Below, piece by piece: positions 1 to 7,469 of a stretch of DNA of 12,532 nt (positions are counted from its first letter, which is position 1; every line of letters starts with the position of its first letter). Origin of the DNA: Flammeovirgaceae bacterium UBA5867 (GTDB taxonomy: Bacteria; Bacteroidota; Bacteroidia; Cytophagales; Cyclobacteriaceae). A program made the translations under genes and the position numbers. The notes under the pieces are model-generated. The model saw nothing but the letters and a program-made list of their open reading frames with translations, was not told the origin of the DNA and did not search any database. The stretch spans positions 58,229-70,760 of the forward strand of contig DJFR01000105.1 of the NCBI GenBank assembly GCA_002432545.1. The letters run 5' to 3'.

Positions 1-38
1 AAAAGAGCGCGGGATACTGATGTACCCCGCGCTCTTTT
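1..38 (-). terminator. Intrinsic terminator hairpin, possibly bidirectional
   Basis: A perfect 13-bp stem (positions 1-13 AAAAGAGCGCGGG and 26-38 CCCGCGCTCTTTT) closes a 12-nt loop. The GC-rich core is flanked by A's on one side and T's on the other, so it reads as a terminator in either direction. It lies 29 nt beyond the stop codon of the minus-strand outer-membrane protein gene and most likely ends the sucC/outer-membrane protein transcript. It may also end a plus-strand gene outside the window. The edge at position 1 hides the rest of the minus-strand U-tract. Confidence 0.85.
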
Positions 39-66
39 TATTTCCTGTACGTATACTATCAATATA

Positions 67-945
67 CTACGGTCTTCTGTAGTAATACTTTCTTTTCTTG
101 TTATACAATTTTCTTTGAGAATCATTGAACAACTCGTAAGGAAGATAGTATTGAAGTGTAACGTTCATCAGGAAGTATCCATCGTTCTCTTTTGGATTCC
201 CCCGAACACCCACCTGTGAAGGATTGGAAGGTTGCGTTCCGATTTCAACGCGCCTGTCAGATAAAGCTCTGGAGAGATCACTCTTCAGCGTTGATGCCAC
301 CGGGTATCTTCTTACACTTACATCATCCAGGTAATCGGTAAATGTAATCCGGTATCCGCCATCAATAAGGATATTGAAGAACGGATCGAGTTTTATTCTT
401 ACCCCTAATCCAAAAGGAATTACCGGAGTTATACGGCTATAGCGTACACCTTCCGTTTCAAGAGGCTGAAGCGCGTACTTTTTACCCTGGTATTCTGCTT
501 TCGGGTTAAAATATAACAAACCTATACCGGCAAATGCATGCAGGTTTAGTTTGGAACGCTGATAGAAGCGGAGTCCCATAGGGCTTAGGTTAACAACCCC
601 CATGGCACTCAATTCTATATTAGAAGATGTGAAAGACAAGTTTCTCTCCTGTCTGTCGTCATCAGCTTTAGCATCATCTCCTGAAATTTGAAAGAACGTT
701 AAATTGGCTCGCACACTAATGCGGTTATGAATATAGTATTCAGCATTAGCCGCGATGTTGAATTTGAGTATCCCAAATTCTCCGGGGTTAACCATTTCAC
801 CATAGTAATTGGCGGTACCTGAGCCTAATCCAACTAACAGGTTCCTGTTCTTTCGAACAGCATAAAAACTTTGTGCATCCGCTACCTGAAAGAGGGCGCA
901 GGTAGAGAACGCTGATAGAGCTAAGAGTCTTTTGAGGGATCGCAT
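67..945 (-). CDS. DUF6089-like outer-membrane beta-barrel protein
   Basis: A 292-residue protein with a Sec signal peptide: a basic start (MRSLKRLL), a hydrophobic core, and a probable cleavage after A24 (VADA|Q). The mature part begins with a glycine-rich strand (LLVGLGSGTANYYGEM) and continues with alternating aromatic and polar segments typical of transmembrane beta strands. It ends in an aromatic strand and a very basic tail (residues ~278-292, rich in K, R and Y). The GxGxxNYYG opening and the length match the DUF6089 family of Bacteroidota outer-membrane proteins, whose function is unknown. C16 does not sit in a lipobox, so it is not a lipoprotein. I chose the ATG at 945; an upstream in-frame TTG (954) and GTG (948) would add at most three residues. 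It lies 50 nt downstream of sucC on the same strand and may be cotranscribed with it. The barrel assignment is good; the precise family is less sure. Confidence 0.75.
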   Translation of the reverse strand: MRSLKRLLALSAFSTCALFQVADAQSFYAVRKNRNLLVGLGSGTANYYGEMVNPGEFGILKFNIAANAEYYIHNRISVRANLTFFQISGDDAKADDDRQERNLSFTSSNIELSAMGVVNLSPMGLRFYQRSKLNLHAFAGIGLLYFNPKAEYQGKKYALQPLETEGVRYSRITPVIPFGLGVRIKLDPFFNILIDGGYRITFTDYLDDVSVRRYPVASTLKSDLSRALSDRRVEIGTQPSNPSQVGVRGNPKENDGYFLMNVTLQYYLPYELFNDSQRKLYNKKRKYYYRRP

Positions 946-995
946 CACGAGCAAAGTTTGTACAATATAGAAAATTTGGTGAGTATAGGAAATTC

Positions 996-2207
996 CTATG
1001 CCAATACTTCCTTTACACGTTGTGCAGCGTCTTTTAACAGTATTGCAGAGAATACTTTCAAGCCGGATTGTTCGATAATCTTAGCACCTTCTTCAGCATT
1101 AGTACCTTGTAAACGTACTATGATAGGAACCTTGATATCACCAATCTTCTTGTAAGCTTCAACAACACCATTAGCAACACGGTCGCAGCGAACTATACCA
1201 CCGAAAATATTAATCAGAATTGCTTTCACGTTAGGATCTTTCAGAATGATGCGGAAGCCAGCTTCCACAGTTTCTGCATTTGCTCCACCACCTACGTCAA
1301 GGAAGTTTGCAGGTTCACCACCAGAGATCTTGATGATGTCCATGGTAGCCATTGCCAAGCCAGCACCGTTTACCATACAACCTACGTTACCATCCAGTTT
1401 TACATAGTTAAGGCCAGCTTTACCAGCTTCAACTTCCAATGGATCTTCTTCCGTTATATCACGCAATTCAGCAAGATCTTTATGACGATACAAAGCGTTA
1501 TCATCCAGATTTACTTTAGCATCTACAGCCAGAATCTTATTGTCAGATGTTTTCAGCAACGGATTGATTTCAAACATGGAAGCATCAAGTCCGAGGTATG
1601 CATTATATAGAGAGTGAATAAACTTGACACCTTCTTTAAAAGCATTTCCTTCCCAACCTAATGAGAAAGCAACCTTGCGGGCCTGGAACGGCTGAAGACC
1701 AACCAGTGGATCAATCCACTCTTTGATAATTTTTTCAGGATGCGTTTCAGCAACTTCCTCGATATTCATACCGCCTTCGGTAGAAGCCATAATTACCGGG
1801 CAACCTTTTGAACGGTCGAGGAGGATACTCATATAATATTCTTTCGGTTCGGTTTCGCCTGGATAGTATACATCTTCAGCAACCAGAACTTTATTTACTT
1901 TTTTACCTTCCGGACCGGTTTGAATCGTAACAAGTGTACCGCCCAGTATAGCCTTTACTTTATCGTGTACTTCGTTAATTCCTTTTGCCAGAACAACACC
2001 TTTCGATCCGGTTTCCTTAACGGTTCCCTTTCCACGACCACCGGCATGTATCTGAGATTTAACAACAAACCATTTGGTGCCAGTCTCTGCCTGGAGCTCT
2101 TTCGCTGCAGTTACTGCATTGTCCGGAGTATCTGCTACAATGCCCCGTTGAACGGCCACACCATATTTCTTCAGAATTTCTTTGCCTTGGTATTCGTGAA
2201 TGTTCAT
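996..2207 (-). CDS. sucC: Succinyl-CoA ligase (ADP-forming) beta subunit
   Basis: This is the beta subunit of succinyl-CoA synthetase, which with the alpha subunit SucD interconverts succinyl-CoA and succinate with ATP (or GTP) formation in the TCA cycle, in the cytoplasm. It has 403 residues, close to the usual 385-400. The N-terminal ATP-grasp domain opens with MNIHEYQGKEIL and carries the nucleotide-binding loop HAGGRGKG (residues 54-61). The metal ligands are in MFEINPL (N215) and AVDAKVNLDDN (D229). The C-terminal CoA-ligase domain shows GNVGCMVNGAGLAM (273-286), FLDVGGGAN (302-310) and the INIFGGIVRCD segment (332-342). No sucD is next to it, which is common in Bacteroidota. It starts at ATG 2207, about 19 nt downstream of a matching Bacteroidota -7 element. 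Whether ADP or GDP is preferred cannot be read with confidence. Confidence 0.97.
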   Translation of the reverse strand: MNIHEYQGKEILKKYGVAVQRGIVADTPDNAVTAAKELQAETGTKWFVVKSQIHAGGRGKGTVKETGSKGVVLAKGINEVHDKVKAILGGTLVTIQTGPEGKKVNKVLVAEDVYYPGETEPKEYYMSILLDRSKGCPVIMASTEGGMNIEEVAETHPEKIIKEWIDPLVGLQPFQARKVAFSLGWEGNAFKEGVKFIHSLYNAYLGLDASMFEINPLLKTSDNKILAVDAKVNLDDNALYRHKDLAELRDITEEDPLEVEAGKAGLNYVKLDGNVGCMVNGAGLAMATMDIIKISGGEPANFLDVGGGANAETVEAGFRIILKDPNVKAILINIFGGIVRCDRVANGVVEAYKKIGDIKVPIIVRLQGTNAEEGAKIIEQSGLKVFSAILLKDAAQRVKEVLA

Positions 2208-2225
2208 TGAATTTTTTGTTTTGGG

Positions 2226-2257
2226 CGAAACTAGCGTATTTAAAGCTTTATTTCAAA
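2226..2257 (-). promoter_or_regulatory. Candidate Bacteroidota-type promoter for sucC
   Basis: On the minus strand TTTG (2254-2257) is followed after 20 nt by TAGTTTCG (2226-2233), which matches the Bacteroidota -7 consensus TAnnTTTG at five of its six fixed positions. The spacing is the same as at the TPP-riboswitch promoter further along the window. It ends 19 nt before the sucC ATG, which gives a short leader. The pattern match is seen; activity is inferred. Confidence 0.5.
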
Positions 2258-2276
2258 GGAATCTATACAATTAGCA

Positions 2277-2933
2277 ATGTTAAGAGCTACACAGGTTGAA
2301 AAATCCTACGGTCAGTTGAAAGTACTGAAGGGGGTAGACTTAGAAGTGAATGAGGGTGAGGTGGTTGCCATCGTGGGCGCTTCGGGTGCCGGTAAAAGTA
2401 CTTTACTCCATATTCTCGGTACATTGGATGTGCCGGATCGTGGCCAGGTCTTTATTCACAATAAAAATGTCTTTTCGCAGTCGCCTAAAAATCTGGCAGC
2501 CTTCCGGAATAAATCCATCGGGTTCGTTTTTCAGTTCCATAACCTTCTGCCTGAATTTACGGCACTTGAAAATGTGTTGATACCCGGGTTGATTGCCAAT
2601 AGCACCAATGAGCAGGCTATACGAAAACGCGCTGAAGAGTTACTGAACATGCTGGGTTTGAGTTCGCGTATACATCATAAACCTTCCGAACTCTCTGGTG
2701 GCGAGCAGCAAAGAACGGCTGTAGCACGTGCGCTGATCAACTCACCCGCTATAATTCTGGCGGATGAACCGAGTGGTAATCTTGATTCTAAAAATGCGCT
2801 GGAGCTTCACGCACTTTTCTTTCAGCTGCGCAAAGAATTAAAACAGACCTTTATTATAGTTACCCATAACGAAGAGCTTTCTAAAATGGCCGACCGAAGA
2901 ATTGAAATAAAAGATGGAATTGTAAATCGATGA
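2277..2933 (+). CDS. LolD/MacB-type ABC transporter ATP-binding protein
   Basis: A 218-residue ABC ATPase of the LolD/FtsE/MacB class, which drives membrane partners that release lipoproteins, export substrates or act mechanically on the envelope. All catalytic parts are present in order: A-loop Y11; Walker A GASGAGKST (34-42); Q-loop with Q86 in FVFQFHNLLPEFTALENV; signature LSGGEQQR (139-146); Walker B IILADEP (159-165) with catalytic E164; D-loop GNLD (167-170); and switch H197 in IVTH. The LLPEFTALENV and ADEPSGNLD wording is typical of LolD and MacB. It should be active, but its permease (LolC/E- or FtsX-like) is not in the window, so the exact partner is unknown. It starts at ATG 2277, divergent from sucC with 69 nt between the start codons. 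No clear Shine-Dalgarno is seen. Confidence 0.9.
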   Translation: MLRATQVEKSYGQLKVLKGVDLEVNEGEVVAIVGASGAGKSTLLHILGTLDVPDRGQVFIHNKNVFSQSPKNLAAFRNKSIGFVFQFHNLLPEFTALENVLIPGLIANSTNEQAIRKRAEELLNMLGLSSRIHHKPSELSGGEQQRTAVARALINSPAIILADEPSGNLDSKNALELHALFFQLRKELKQTFIIVTHNEELSKMADRRIEIKDGIVNR

Positions 2934-3244
2934 GTGTGATCGATAACAGACAGGTATAAAAAAACGAAGAAGAAAGCCCGCACAAACCAAAACCCCCAAG
3001 TTCGTAGCTTTCTCCTTCATCCTAAAGCAGGCAGGTTAGAGTAGACTGCTTATTTCTTTTAACTGGATTGATAATACAAAGATATAGCGCGCTGAGAACC
3101 TGATTCGTGCAGAGACGGAAGAGAAGGTAGAGGTGTAAGATGATTTTAATTTCTACAGAATAGTGCACATGCCGTATCAATAATGGGAGAGGTGTAGCAA
3201 CAATCTTACAGATAACCTACACCAGCTATAGCTTGCACTATATA
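2934..3244. other. Intergenic region without a recognised gene
   Basis: About 310 nt between the convergent ends of the ABC ATPase gene and mtaB. No protein of recognisable family, no tRNA and no known RNA motif was seen. It holds a weak hairpin after the ATPase gene (3025-3051, U-rich tail), a 7-bp inverted repeat GGTGTAG/CTACACC (3191-3197 and 3217-3223), and a perfect 10-bp palindrome AGCTATAGCT (3224-3233) just before the mtaB stop. The inverted repeat has a 19-nt loop and no U-run on either strand, so it is not a standard terminator. A 60-codon minus-strand reading frame that runs into the ATPase gene is discussed under the findings. Confidence 0.6.
3025..3060 (+). terminator. Weak candidate terminator after the ABC ATPase gene
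   Basis: AAGCAG (3025-3030) can pair with CTGCTT (3046-3051) around a 15-nt loop. An alternative shifted pairing uses AGGCAG (3029-3034) with the same 3' arm and an 11-nt loop. It is followed by the U-rich ATTTCTTTT. It lies about 90 nt after the ATPase stop codon. The stem is short, so this is a guess from structure and position only. Confidence 0.25.
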
Positions 3245-4564
3245 TTAATGAACGAAAACTTCGGTTTGAGCATCTTCTGCTTCAACATGCCCGCGATCGT
3301 TGATGGTCAGCAGCTTAACATGTTTCAACTCATTGACCAGCACAGGATCATATTTAGCAGTGACACGAATATAGTTCTCTGTAAAGCCGTGCATCATTCC
3401 GTTTTCAATATCATTTTCAAACAGAACGGTAGCTTCTTTTCCGAGATTCTCTTCGTAAAACTTTCTGCGTTTTTTGTCCGAGAGTATATGAAGCATTTTA
3501 GAACGATCGGCTCGCTGACTTCCCGGTACGGATCCCTGCATCTCTGCAGCTGGTGTATTCTCGCGCTCCGAATATGTAAATACGTGGAGGTACGATATAT
3601 CCAGCTCATTCAGAAATGCATACGTATCGAGAAAATCTTCGTGTGTTTCTCCGGGGAAACCTACAATTACATCGACACCAATACAGCAATGTGGCATCAA
3701 TGATTTTATTCTGGCAACGCGGTCTGCATATAGCTCACGCAGATAACGCCTGCGCATCAATTTCAAAATCTTGTTCGAGCCTGATTGTAACGGTATATGA
3801 AAATGCGGAACAAATCTTTTTGACTGGGCAACAAACTCTATAATATCATCCGATAAAAGATTAGGCTCGATGGATGATATACGAAAGCGATCTATACCTT
3901 CCACATTATCTAAAGCCTTCACCAGGTCAACGAAGCGTTCAACGCGTATACCTTGTTGAATACCAAAGTCGCCTGTGTTAACACCTGTCAGTACAATTTC
4001 GCGAACTTCTGTCTTCGCTATATCGTGTGCCGTCTTCAGTATATTTTCAATGCTATCGCTCCGGCTGCTACCTCGTGCTAACGGTATCGTGCAAAAGGTG
4101 CACGAGTAATCACAGCCATCCTGTACTTTTAAAAATGTACGGGTACGATCATTAATAGAGTAGGAGGTATTAAACGTATTCGCCTGCTCAACTTCCGAAG
4201 CATATACTTCGGCCTGAGGCTTTCTTACAAAACCATCGAGTAATTCTACGAGTCTGAATTTTTCAGCAGCACCCAGCACAGCATCAACTCCGGGAATTTC
4301 GGAAATCTCTTTTGGTTTTAACTGTGCATAGCAACCTATAATAGCTACATATGCATCCGGTGCTATACCACGGGCTTCGCGTACAATCTTATGACATTTC
4401 TTGTCGGCATTTTCTGTTACCGAGCAAGTATTGATAATGAAAATATCAGGAGTATCAGTAAAGTCTACTTTCTTATAGCCTTTCTCCTCAAACATCCGCG
4501 AAATAGTGGATGTCTCCGAGTAATTCAGTTTGCAGCCCAGCGTATAAAAAGCGACTTTTTTCAT
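3245..4564 (-). CDS. mtaB: tRNA t6A37 methylthiotransferase MtaB
   Basis: A radical-SAM methylthiotransferase that converts N6-threonylcarbamoyladenosine at tRNA position 37 to its 2-methylthio form (ms2t6A). It has 439 residues, normal for MtaB. The N-terminal UPF0004 domain begins with AFYTLGCKLNYSET and carries the auxiliary 4Fe-4S cysteines C11, C47 (NTCSVTENADKK) and C78 (IGCYAQ). The radical-SAM core has CxxxCxxC at C151, C155 and C158 (DGCDYSCTFCTIPLARG), followed by EIVLTGVNTGDFG. The TLGCKLN and VTENAD signatures favour MtaB over MiaB and RimO. A C-terminal TRAM-like region follows from about residue 375. I chose ATG 4564 because the in-frame codon two upstream is a TTG and a perfect -7 promoter element lies only 10 nt upstream. 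It is the last gene of the minus-strand run and is separated from pgm by a long inverted repeat. Confidence 0.95.
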   Translation of the reverse strand: MKKVAFYTLGCKLNYSETSTISRMFEEKGYKKVDFTDTPDIFIINTCSVTENADKKCHKIVREARGIAPDAYVAIIGCYAQLKPKEISEIPGVDAVLGAAEKFRLVELLDGFVRKPQAEVYASEVEQANTFNTSYSINDRTRTFLKVQDGCDYSCTFCTIPLARGSSRSDSIENILKTAHDIAKTEVREIVLTGVNTGDFGIQQGIRVERFVDLVKALDNVEGIDRFRISSIEPNLLSDDIIEFVAQSKRFVPHFHIPLQSGSNKILKLMRRRYLRELYADRVARIKSLMPHCCIGVDVIVGFPGETHEDFLDTYAFLNELDISYLHVFTYSERENTPAAEMQGSVPGSQRADRSKMLHILSDKKRRKFYEENLGKEATVLFENDIENGMMHGFTENYIRVTAKYDPVLVNELKHVKLLTINDRGHVEAEDAQTEVFVH

Positions 4565-4574
4565 GATCAAGCCG

Positions 4575-4582
4575 CAAAGATA
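4575..4582 (-). promoter_or_regulatory. Candidate -7 promoter element of mtaB
   Basis: On the minus strand TATCTTTG is a perfect match to the Bacteroidota -7 consensus TAnnTTTG, 10 nt before the mtaB ATG. No TTG is found at the expected -33 distance; that position falls inside the inverted repeat 4591-4660. If used, the mRNA would be nearly leaderless. Confidence 0.45.
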
Positions 4583-4590
4583 GGAAATAC

Positions 4591-4660
4591 GTGTTTAAGT
4601 GTTTATGTGTGCACGTGTTTAAGTTAAGGTACACACATAAACACGAACACACTTAAACAC
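4591..4660. repeat. Long imperfect inverted repeat of AACAC-type units
   Basis: The left arm 4591-4611 pairs with the right arm 4632-4660, giving 21 base pairs interrupted by an 8-nt bulge in the right arm, around a 20-nt loop. Both arms consist of short AACAC-containing units (for example CTTAAACAC), and a further copy lies in the loop. The right arm overlaps the pgm stop codon. The left arm ends 8 nt from the mtaB -7 element. No U-run follows on either strand, so it is not a standard intrinsic terminator. Related units occur at 8535-8570. Confidence 0.7.
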
Positions 4661-6383
4661 TTTGTAAAAATGCTTCTACGCCTTTTATCTTCTTGTCGAG
4701 TTGCTCATCAACCTTTTCAAATTCTGAGCGTGAGGCTAATGGAGCATTAACGCTGATGTAAAACTTGATCTTCGGCTCAGTGCCAGACGGGCGAACAGAA
4801 ACCTTCGTTCCGTCTTCCAGGTAAAACTGAAGCACATCAGATTTAGGGAAATCAAGCGTAGTCTCTTTACCCGTTAGCAGATCTTTTTCTTTCAGGATCT
4901 TATAGTCGAGCAAACGAACAACGCGACTGCCAATGATTTCGGAAGGAGGGTTGTTTCTGAATTTCTCCATCATCGCTTTGATCTCCTGTTCACCCTGCTG
5001 ACCTTTTTTTGTTACGTTGAGCAGTCCTTCTTTATAGTAGGCAAACTCTACATACATATCTATAAGCCAGTCGTACATCGACTTGTCTTCTTCGGTAGCA
5101 CTCGCAGCCATTGCAGCAAAGAACGCGCACGATGAAACAGCATCTTTATCACGAACAAAGTCACCGGCCATATAGCCATAGCTCTCTTCACCAGCTGCTA
5201 CAAATTTTTTCTTGCCTTCAAACTTGCCCATCAGCTCGGCTATATATTTGAAGCCGGTGAGCGTGTTATAGCATTCAACACCAAAACGTTCTGCCATCAT
5301 GTCGATCAGTTCCGATGTAACAATCGTCTTGGCGATATAGGCGTTGTTTTTGTCTTTCAGGTTTTTCATAATGAAGTACATCATTAGACTGAAAGCCTGG
5401 TTGCCGTTGAGCAGAATAAACTCTCCGTTGGATTTACGCACGCCCATACCCACACGATCAGTATCCGGATCGGTGGCCATAACCATGGTGGCATTTACTT
5501 CTTTACCTTTCCGAATGACAAGCTCCATAGCGGATTGTTCTTCCGGGTTTGGCGATTTCACCGTTGGAAAATCTCCATCAGGTTCTTCCTGTTCTTTAAC
5601 AACATGAATGTTGGTGAAGCCGATTTGTCGCAAACACTCTGGCACCATGGTGATGCCTGCTCCGTGCAGACTTGAATATACCAGCGGTATATTTTTATGC
5701 TTCGCGATCACATCGTGATTCGGAATGATCTTCTTTACTTCTTCGTAGTAAGCCTGCTCAACCTCAGGGCCTATAACATGAATGTTGGCAAGCGTTGGTT
5801 TAAATTTAACCTGGTCGAAAGAAGTGATAGCTTTTACTTCTTCAATGATATTTGTATCGTGTGGAGGTACAACTTGTGCACCGTCATTCCAATATGCTTT
5901 ATAGCCGTTGTATTCTTTTGGATTGTGTGATGCCGTGATCACTACGCCCGAGTGGCAGTTCAGATAACGGATCGCGAACGACAGGAGCGGAGTGGGACGC
6001 AGTTCATCGAACATATATACCTTGATGCCGTTGGCCGAAAAAACTCCGGCTACAATCTCAGCAAAGTAACTGCTATTATTACGGCTGTCGTGGGCAATAG
6101 CGATCTTGATTTCCTTACCAGTAAAAGTCTTGTTCAGGTAATTTGAAAGTCCCTGTGTTGCTACGCCAACAGTATATTTGTTCATACAGTTAGAGCCAAC
6201 CCCCATGATACCGCGCAAGCCACCGGTACCAAACTCAAGATCTTTATAGAAACTATCGATCAGTTCTTTCGGTTCTTCTTTTAATAACAGGGCTTTGACA
6301 GCCAGTTTTGTTTTGTCGTCAATCGCGCGACTGGTAAGCCAGGTTTCTGCTTTTGCCTGTACGTTTTCTAATAACTCACTCAT
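4653..6383 (-). CDS. Phosphoglucomutase/phosphomannomutase family phosphohexomutase
   Basis: An alpha-D-phosphohexomutase (PGM2-like group) that interconverts sugar 1-phosphates and 6-phosphates through a phosphoserine and a bisphosphate intermediate; glucose or mannose phosphate is the likely substrate. It has 576 residues, normal for the long bacterial type. The active-site serine is S152 in TASHNP (150-155); the Mg2+ loop is DPDTDR (305-310); the sugar-binding loop is GEESYGY (398-404); the phosphate-binding loop is RPSGTEPK (531-538). The region GTGGLRGIMG (52-61) near the N terminus is also typical. I chose ATG 6383 (MSELLENVQ). A GTG-started extension to 6446 would add 21 residues that look unlike the family and would begin right at the upstream gene's stop. 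It lies 63 nt after the Trm112-like gene and may share its transcript. Confidence 0.93.
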   Translation of the reverse strand: MSELLENVQAKAETWLTSRAIDDKTKLAVKALLLKEEPKELIDSFYKDLEFGTGGLRGIMGVGSNCMNKYTVGVATQGLSNYLNKTFTGKEIKIAIAHDSRNNSSYFAEIVAGVFSANGIKVYMFDELRPTPLLSFAIRYLNCHSGVVITASHNPKEYNGYKAYWNDGAQVVPPHDTNIIEEVKAITSFDQVKFKPTLANIHVIGPEVEQAYYEEVKKIIPNHDVIAKHKNIPLVYSSLHGAGITMVPECLRQIGFTNIHVVKEQEEPDGDFPTVKSPNPEEQSAMELVIRKGKEVNATMVMATDPDTDRVGMGVRKSNGEFILLNGNQAFSLMMYFIMKNLKDKNNAYIAKTIVTSELIDMMAERFGVECYNTLTGFKYIAELMGKFEGKKKFVAAGEESYGYMAGDFVRDKDAVSSCAFFAAMAASATEEDKSMYDWLIDMYVEFAYYKEGLLNVTKKGQQGEQEIKAMMEKFRNNPPSEIIGSRVVRLLDYKILKEKDLLTGKETTLDFPKSDVLQFYLEDGTKVSVRPSGTEPKIKFYISVNAPLASRSEFEKVDEQLDKKIKGVEAFLQSV

Positions 6384-6446
6384 GATCTTTTTTAGTAAGG
6401 CCGTAAATTTATCATAAGTTTTTACAGACGCGATGCGTTTCCACAC

Positions 6447-6728
6447 TCATTTTTCGATTTCCTGACCAGCGGCAAGAAGTTTGAAAGTCTGTGCGTTCGT
6501 ATCGATTTGCAGACCCCATCGGTGCAGTACCGGGTGCTCCAATGATTTCTCGCGGTACTCATCGGGCGACATGATGGGTATACCATAAATAATCGGGTAG
6601 TAGCGATTGCAATGTGTACAGGTAAAGATACCTTCCAGTATAGTATCGCCTTCCTGGCGTATAATCTTCAGGTCCAGATCGTTTTTATCAAAAGGGCAGG
6701 CCAGTTTTTGAAGGAGTGATGTTTTCAT
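6447..6728 (-). CDS. Trm112-like small zinc-ribbon protein
   Basis: A 93-residue protein of the Trm112/UPF0434 (YcaR-like) family. In eukaryotes and archaea Trm112 is a zinc-binding activator of several tRNA, rRNA and protein methyltransferases; the bacterial role is poorly defined. The family pattern is visible: LLQKLACPFDKNDLDL (5-20), then CTHC (37-40), then RYYPIIYGIPIMSPDEYRE (42-60). Three cysteines remain (C11, C37, C40), and the position usually held by the second cysteine is D14. The zinc site is therefore either altered or uses another ligand. It starts at ATG 6728, 56 nt after the ThiE/TenI-like gene. Its position in the same run as a SAM methyltransferase suggests, but does not prove, an activator-enzyme pair. 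Confidence 0.8.
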   Translation of the reverse strand: MKTSLLQKLACPFDKNDLDLKIIRQEGDTILEGIFTCTHCNRYYPIIYGIPIMSPDEYREKSLEHPVLHRWGLQIDTNAQTFKLLAAGQEIEK

Positions 6729-6784
6729 GAATTATTCAATTGAAGTGTTTGAACAGATATAGTAAGTGGTTGATAAATCTATTT

Positions 6785-7456
6785 TTACTTTGATTGGTTT
6801 AACGCATGCTTGAAGTCGTGCGCAGCCTGCGCAGGGTCGTCAGCTTTTAATATAGCAGAGATCACGGCCACACCATTTATGCCCAGCAGCAGAAGGTTGC
6901 CGATCAGTGCAGGTGTAATTCCGCCTGATACAAAAATCGGAAGGCTGGTTTGTCTTCTCGTTTCTTTCACGACCTCAGGTCGAACAATTTCACACGCACC
7001 TGCAGATGCGGAAGGGAACATGGAACAGAATGAAAGATAGTCGGCAAAGCGTGTAGCCCACCCGATGCGTGCCTCGTCATTGCCACAGGTGATCCCGGTG
7101 AGGAACGGTCTCTTTATAGTTTGATGAATCGTATCCCAGTCAGCCGGTATAGCATCAAAATGCACACCGTCTGCATGCGTACTTTTAAGCCAATGCCATT
7201 CTTCGTTTATAAGTACAGGAATATCAGCGGCATGCGCCAGTTGAACAATACTGTTAATAAAAGCCTTTTGATCCTGACCTTCATGCCAGTGATTCCAGAT
7301 CTGAAGAACATCAACGCCTCCGGCAAGTGCTGCTTTAACTTTTGGCAGAACCTTGTCTATACCTTCTGATGGAACGACCACCAGGTATACGCCACCCTTG
7401 ATCTTCCTGCGGAGATCATCAATAGTGTCAGTATATAATTTGTTGTTTTCGATCAT
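6785..7456 (-). CDS. Divergent ThiE/TenI-like (thiamine phosphate synthase superfamily) protein
   Basis: A 223-residue TIM-barrel protein that aligns by eye with ThiE (joins HMP diphosphate and thiazole phosphate into thiamine phosphate) and TenI (thiazole tautomerase). Family marks: YLVVVPSEG (24-32), AALAGGVDVLQI (42-53), IPVLINEEWHWLKSTHADGVHFD (79-101), LTGITCGNDEA (119-129), ADYLSFCSMFPS (138-149), LPIFVSGGITPALIGNLLLLGINGVAVISAIL (172-203). Several ThiE active-site positions differ: the usual QxREK strand reads LQIWNHW (51-57), IND reads INE (83-85), the GQ after GVH is FD, and the FPTxTK loop reads FPSASAG. It may therefore be a paralogue with a new activity rather than a standard ThiE. 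I chose ATG 7456, with a GGAAG stretch upstream and 13 nt after the PurM-like gene; an upstream-extended frame would overlap that gene. It sits in a TPP-riboswitch operon. Confidence 0.8.
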   Translation of the reverse strand: MIENNKLYTDTIDDLRRKIKGGVYLVVVPSEGIDKVLPKVKAALAGGVDVLQIWNHWHEGQDQKAFINSIVQLAHAADIPVLINEEWHWLKSTHADGVHFDAIPADWDTIHQTIKRPFLTGITCGNDEARIGWATRFADYLSFCSMFPSASAGACEIVRPEVVKETRRQTSLPIFVSGGITPALIGNLLLLGINGVAVISAILKADDPAQAAHDFKHALNQSK

Positions 7457-7469
7457 AATGTTCTTCCGG

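Noticed and set aside
996..2207. A missing sucD as evidence of gene loss
   Set aside because: sucC and sucD are often apart in Bacteroidota; a gene outside the window would explain it.
4591..4660. CRISPR-like or tandem direct repeats made of AACAC units
   Set aside because: The units are only 8-9 nt, imperfect and without spacers of constant length, and no cas genes are near.
6384..6446. 21-residue N-terminal extension of the phosphohexomutase from a GTG start
   Set aside because: The extension does not resemble the family N terminus and begins directly at the previous gene's stop; ATG 6383 gives the usual MSELL-type start.
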